A DNA stretch of 7,944 bases, taken from the NCBI GenBank assembly GCA_016292295.1, contig JADNEJ010000463.1:1-7944 (forward strand). The letters run 5' to 3'. This stretch comes from Candidatus Thiodictyon intracellulare (lineage in GTDB: Bacteria; Pseudomonadota; Gammaproteobacteria; Chromatiales; Chromatiaceae). Shown in pieces: positions 6,458 to 7,944 of the stretch (the first letter of the stretch is position 1; each line of letters opens with the position of its first letter). The notes below the pieces were generated by a model. That model saw only the letters and a list, made by a program, of their open reading frames with translations, had not been told where the DNA came from and made no database searches. A program made the position numbers and the translations under genes.

Positions 6458-6483
6458 ATTTCATAGCGGGATTTCATAGCGGG
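6458..6483 (+). repeat. 13-bp perfect tandem duplication
   Basis: ATTTCATAGCGGG occurs twice back to back (6458-6470, 6471-6483) within the copy B transposase. Thirteen is not a multiple of three, so this duplication breaks the frame after ARYEI. Confidence 0.92.
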
Positions 6484-6882
6484 CGTTGTGCGCCCGCGAC
6501 GCTGACGCGGCCGTCAACGCCTGGCCGCACCCCGCACAGCACGTCGGCCGGCAGGGCTGCTCGGCGTCTACCGGCAGATGCTGGGTACGGCTGTGCCCCG
6601 GGGTCCCCAGACGCCGACCGGGCAGTACGCCGGTGAGCGTGCGCCGCGAGCCCTGGCGGCGCCACAACGGCTGGCTCATCGGCGCCGCCGGGGGTATCCG
6701 CCGCATCCGCTGCGTCCCCTGAAACCGCGGGAACATCGGCCTCGCCAGCGGGTCCTTCAGATCCACCAGCTCCTTGTCCAACAACGCCCGCGCCTGCGCG
6801 GGGGCGTGAGCGTCTCCAGATTCGGTGTCGTCGCATTGTCTGAGGTCGTGATCGCTCATCAGGTGCATGGTAGTGGCCTGGC

Positions 6883-6916
6883 GGCGCTTGCCCACTCTCG
6901 GCGCTTGCCTACTCTC
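6883..6916 (+). repeat. 17-bp tandem duplication upstream of the IS66 transposase start
   Basis: GGCGCTTGCCCACTCTC (6883-6899) is followed directly by GGCGCTTGCCTACTCTC (6900-6916), with one mismatch. It lies just upstream of the likely transposase start. Confidence 0.9.
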
Positions 6917-7020
6917 GCTGTAGCTGTAGTAGCTTGTACAACTTAGTCTCTTGTACCATATTCTGGAACGGCCGTCGAGCTGTGTCGCGTAGGTTTATGA
7001 TCGTCCACGAGGGCTAAAAA

Positions 7021-7040
7021 CAGGGGGGCTAAACGGCTAC
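7021..7040 (-). repeat. Right terminal inverted repeat of the IS66-family element
   Basis: On the minus strand this reads GTAGCCGTTTAGCCCCCCTG, 18 of 20 bases identical to the left end at 5857-5876. A second TTTAGCCC follows inward at 7011-7018, which may be a subterminal repeat. Confidence 0.75.
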
Positions 7041-7493
7041 GTGGGACATGCCTTGACCTTGGCCAAGCCCTACCGGCGCCGGCTCGGTCTGCTCTTCCTG
7101 GACCTGGATGGCTTCAAGGCGATCAATGACCGCTACGGCCATCGCACCGACGATCTGATCCTGCAGCAGGTGGCTGCGCGGCTGCGCGAGAACCTGCGCG
7201 CATCCGATGCGGTGTGCCGGCAGGGTGGCGACGCATTCGTGACGCTCGTGCCCGAATGCCCGCAGGCCACCAACCTTGAACATCTAGCCCAGACCCTCGC
7301 GGCCGCGATCACCCGCCCCTACGACGTGTAGGGCCTGTCCCTAACCCTCACCACGAATATCGTATGGCTCTCCTATCCGGAGAACGGTGAGGACGTCGAT
7401 GCGCTGATGCACAGTGCCGATATGGCCATATACCTGGCCAAGAAGGCGGGCCAGCAGGTGGCGCGCTTCGCTGAGCCCGGCGGCGCCGCGTAG
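7041..7493 (+). pseudogene. GGDEF (diguanylate cyclase-type) domain relic
   Basis: The frame starting at 7041 reads HALTLAKPYRRRLGLLFLDLDGFKAIND, then YGHRTDD, VAARLRENLRASDAVCRQGGDAF and TLVPE, a clear GGDEF domain. A TAG at 7329-7331 interrupts it. The same frame continues with WLSYPENGEDVDALMHSADMAIYLAKKAGQQ, the usual C-terminal end of the domain, to TAG at 7491-7493. The active-site GGDEF is GGDAF, so the catalytic Glu is lost, and the start is missing because the IS66 end abuts it. Active relatives make cyclic di-GMP from two GTP; this copy should not. It may be the back half of the receiver relic at 5061-5305, same strand, separated by IS66 insertions. Confidence 0.85.
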
Positions 7494-7519
7494 CAGGGGC
7501 GTCGAAGATCTCTAAACCT

Positions 7520-7552
7520 AAAATCCACAGATGAACACAGATTTTCTTGTGG
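7520..7552. repeat. Small repeat-like hairpin region
   Basis: AAAATC (7520-7525) pairs with GATTTT (7540-7545), and CCACA (7525-7529) can alternatively pair with TGTGG (7548-7552). The core CCACAGATGAACACAG resembles short intergenic repeats I recall from many bacterial genomes. No gene overlaps it. Function is unknown. Confidence 0.35.
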
Positions 7553-7606
7553 TGGATAACTGCTCTTTCTAGTACCTAGAGATGGAATCACTCGGATCAC
7601 TTCCGG

Positions 7607-7944
7607 CTAGGCTTCCAGCGGCTTGCCCTGGTATGTCTAGCAAAAAAGCTTGGCCATCTTCTCATTGAAGTAGTCAATGACTTTATTGATCTTATCGCAT
7701 AGATCTTCGGCCGAAATAAAATTTCCTCGTCGAATAATTTTGCGGGCCAATATCGAGAACAAAATTTCAATCTGATTGATTCAGCCATGAACAGTGTTTA
7801 GGCGTGAAATGAAGACGATGCGATGCGTGGGATCGCAAAGAAACGCTTGGCGCGGAAACGCTTGGCGCGTCGCCATGGACTCGAGAATCCCACACTTGCC
7901 TTTGACGCCGAGGTCACCGTTAAAGCCGATGGCATCCGCGACTA
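7607..7944 (-). pseudogene. IS630-family transposase relic (right copy), partial
   Basis: Reading leftward from the window edge: [37 protein letters not shown], then after frame changes QIEI, FSILARKIIRRGNF, AEDL, KVIDYFNEKMAK, a TAG where Trp is expected, TYQGKPLEA and TAG (7607-7609). The left copy matches the C-terminal part. This copy has a one-base deletion near 7813, a four-base insertion in the WLNQ region and a 15-bp in-frame duplication. The Trp-to-stop change is shared with the left copy. The N-terminal portion is outside the window. Clearly inactive. Confidence 0.87.
7841..7869 (+). repeat. 15-bp period tandem duplication in the IS630 relic
   Basis: AAACGCTTGGCGCG appears at 7841-7854 and 7856-7869, separated by one G. 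On the minus strand it duplicates the RQAF(P/L) codons of the transposase without changing frame. Confidence 0.9.

Larger units (their letters stand above)
5941..6868 (-). pseudogene. IS66-family transposase, degenerate (copy B)
   Basis: Reading leftward from ATG 6868: MSDHDL and PAQARALL form the N-terminal region. GTPGHSRTQHLPVDAEQP and CCAGCGQAL (zinc-binding Cys pairs) lead to AHNARYEIELTKP, then, after frameshifts, ETEVEWTVALSEWHLAG near 6370-6325. The next roughly 130 residues, with the first catalytic Asp, are missing and replaced by a short repeat (6262-6321). The gene resumes with FNGWLMSDGFWAYRDLDQ and runs to NALLDECLR, TAG at 5989-5991, with recognisable sequence (APHEKMRALARE) continuing to about 5941. 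The C-terminal catalytic Glu region is absent. Damage includes 13-bp and 17-bp tandem duplications. Family assignment is by motif recognition and is firm; the exact original start is uncertain. Confidence 0.85.
5857..7040 (-). mobile_element. IS66-family insertion sequence, internally deleted (copy B)
   Basis: About 1.18 kb bounded by 20-bp terminal inverted repeats with 18 matches, enclosing one leftward transposase relic. Complete IS66-family elements are longer, and here about 130 codons of the transposase core are missing. The usual 8-bp target duplication is not present: the flanks are GTTACGTG on the left and GTGGGACA on the right. Later rearrangement, or recombination with the neighbouring copy A, could explain this. 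No tnpA- or tnpB-like accessory ORFs are seen. Confidence 0.75.
7568..7944 (-). mobile_element. IS630-family element relic, right arm of inverted pair
   Basis: Inverted counterpart of 1-271. Similarity with the left copy begins at CTAGTACCT (7569-7577) and is continuous to about 7818, where the left copy is cut by the window edge. From there the transposase continues to the end of the window. About 7.3 kb separates the inner ends of the two copies. Confidence 0.7.

Noticed and set aside
7552..7560. GTGGATAAC as a DnaA-box-like site
   Set aside because: A single near match, without a cluster, AT-rich unwinding region or replication gene; not evidence of an origin.
7823..7944. Open frame on the + strand running off the right edge
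   Set aside because: The opposite strand encodes recognisable IS630 transposase ([22 protein letters not shown]), so this 40-codon frame is its shadow.
1..7944. CRISPR array, tRNA, rRNA or toxin-antitoxin pair
   Set aside because: No regularly spaced repeats, no cloverleaf or rRNA-like segment, and no small gene pair with recognisable motifs were found on either strand.

Overview
The window is GC-rich bacterial DNA. It holds one intact four-gene operon surrounded by decayed mobile elements and broken signalling genes. The relic transposase sequences and the style of the operon recall purple sulfur bacteria (Chromatiaceae) or related Gammaproteobacteria, but this is inference from remembered family resemblance, not a database match.

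Layout, left to right. Positions 1-271 (+) hold the C-terminal end of an IS630-family transposase with two in-frame stops. Positions 363-4864 (-) hold the operon, transcribed leftward as porG (gamma), porA (alpha), porB (beta) and a FAD/NAD(P)H oxidoreductase fused to a 2[4Fe-4S] ferredoxin domain. The genes overlap or nearly touch, each has a good ribosome binding site, and none is damaged. Positions 4865-5060 are the likely control region and carry a perfect 7-bp inverted repeat. Positions 5061-5305 (+) are a response-regulator receiver relic spread over three frames. Positions 5306-5525 hold nothing recognisable. Positions 5526-5850 (+) are a fragment of an IS66-family transposase, split by a 124-bp element with 11-bp perfect terminal inverted repeats. 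Positions 5857-7040 (-) are a second, inverted, internally deleted IS66-family element with both ends still visible. Positions 7041-7493 (+) are a GGDEF-domain relic with GGDAF in place of GGDEF and an internal stop. Positions 7494-7567 are short AT-richer DNA with a repeat-like hairpin. Positions 7568-7944 (-) are a second IS630-family relic, inverted relative to the first and running off the window.

The operon encodes a complete thiamine-diphosphate (TPP), iron-sulfur 2-oxoacid:acceptor oxidoreductase. PorA and PorB form the active site and PorG completes the CoA-dependent core. The fourth protein supplies the ferredoxin (delta) role on the same chain as an NfnB/GltD-like flavin and nucleotide-binding module. 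This suggests an enzyme wired directly to NAD(P)H rather than only to free ferredoxin. The substrate cannot be read from the sequence; pyruvate is the default guess.

The main points for follow-up are the NAD(P)H-linked oxidoreductase design, the small inverted-repeat element and its second relic, the inverted IS630 relics that bracket the only intact genes, and the recurrence of 13-17 bp tandem duplications in the dead transposase genes.
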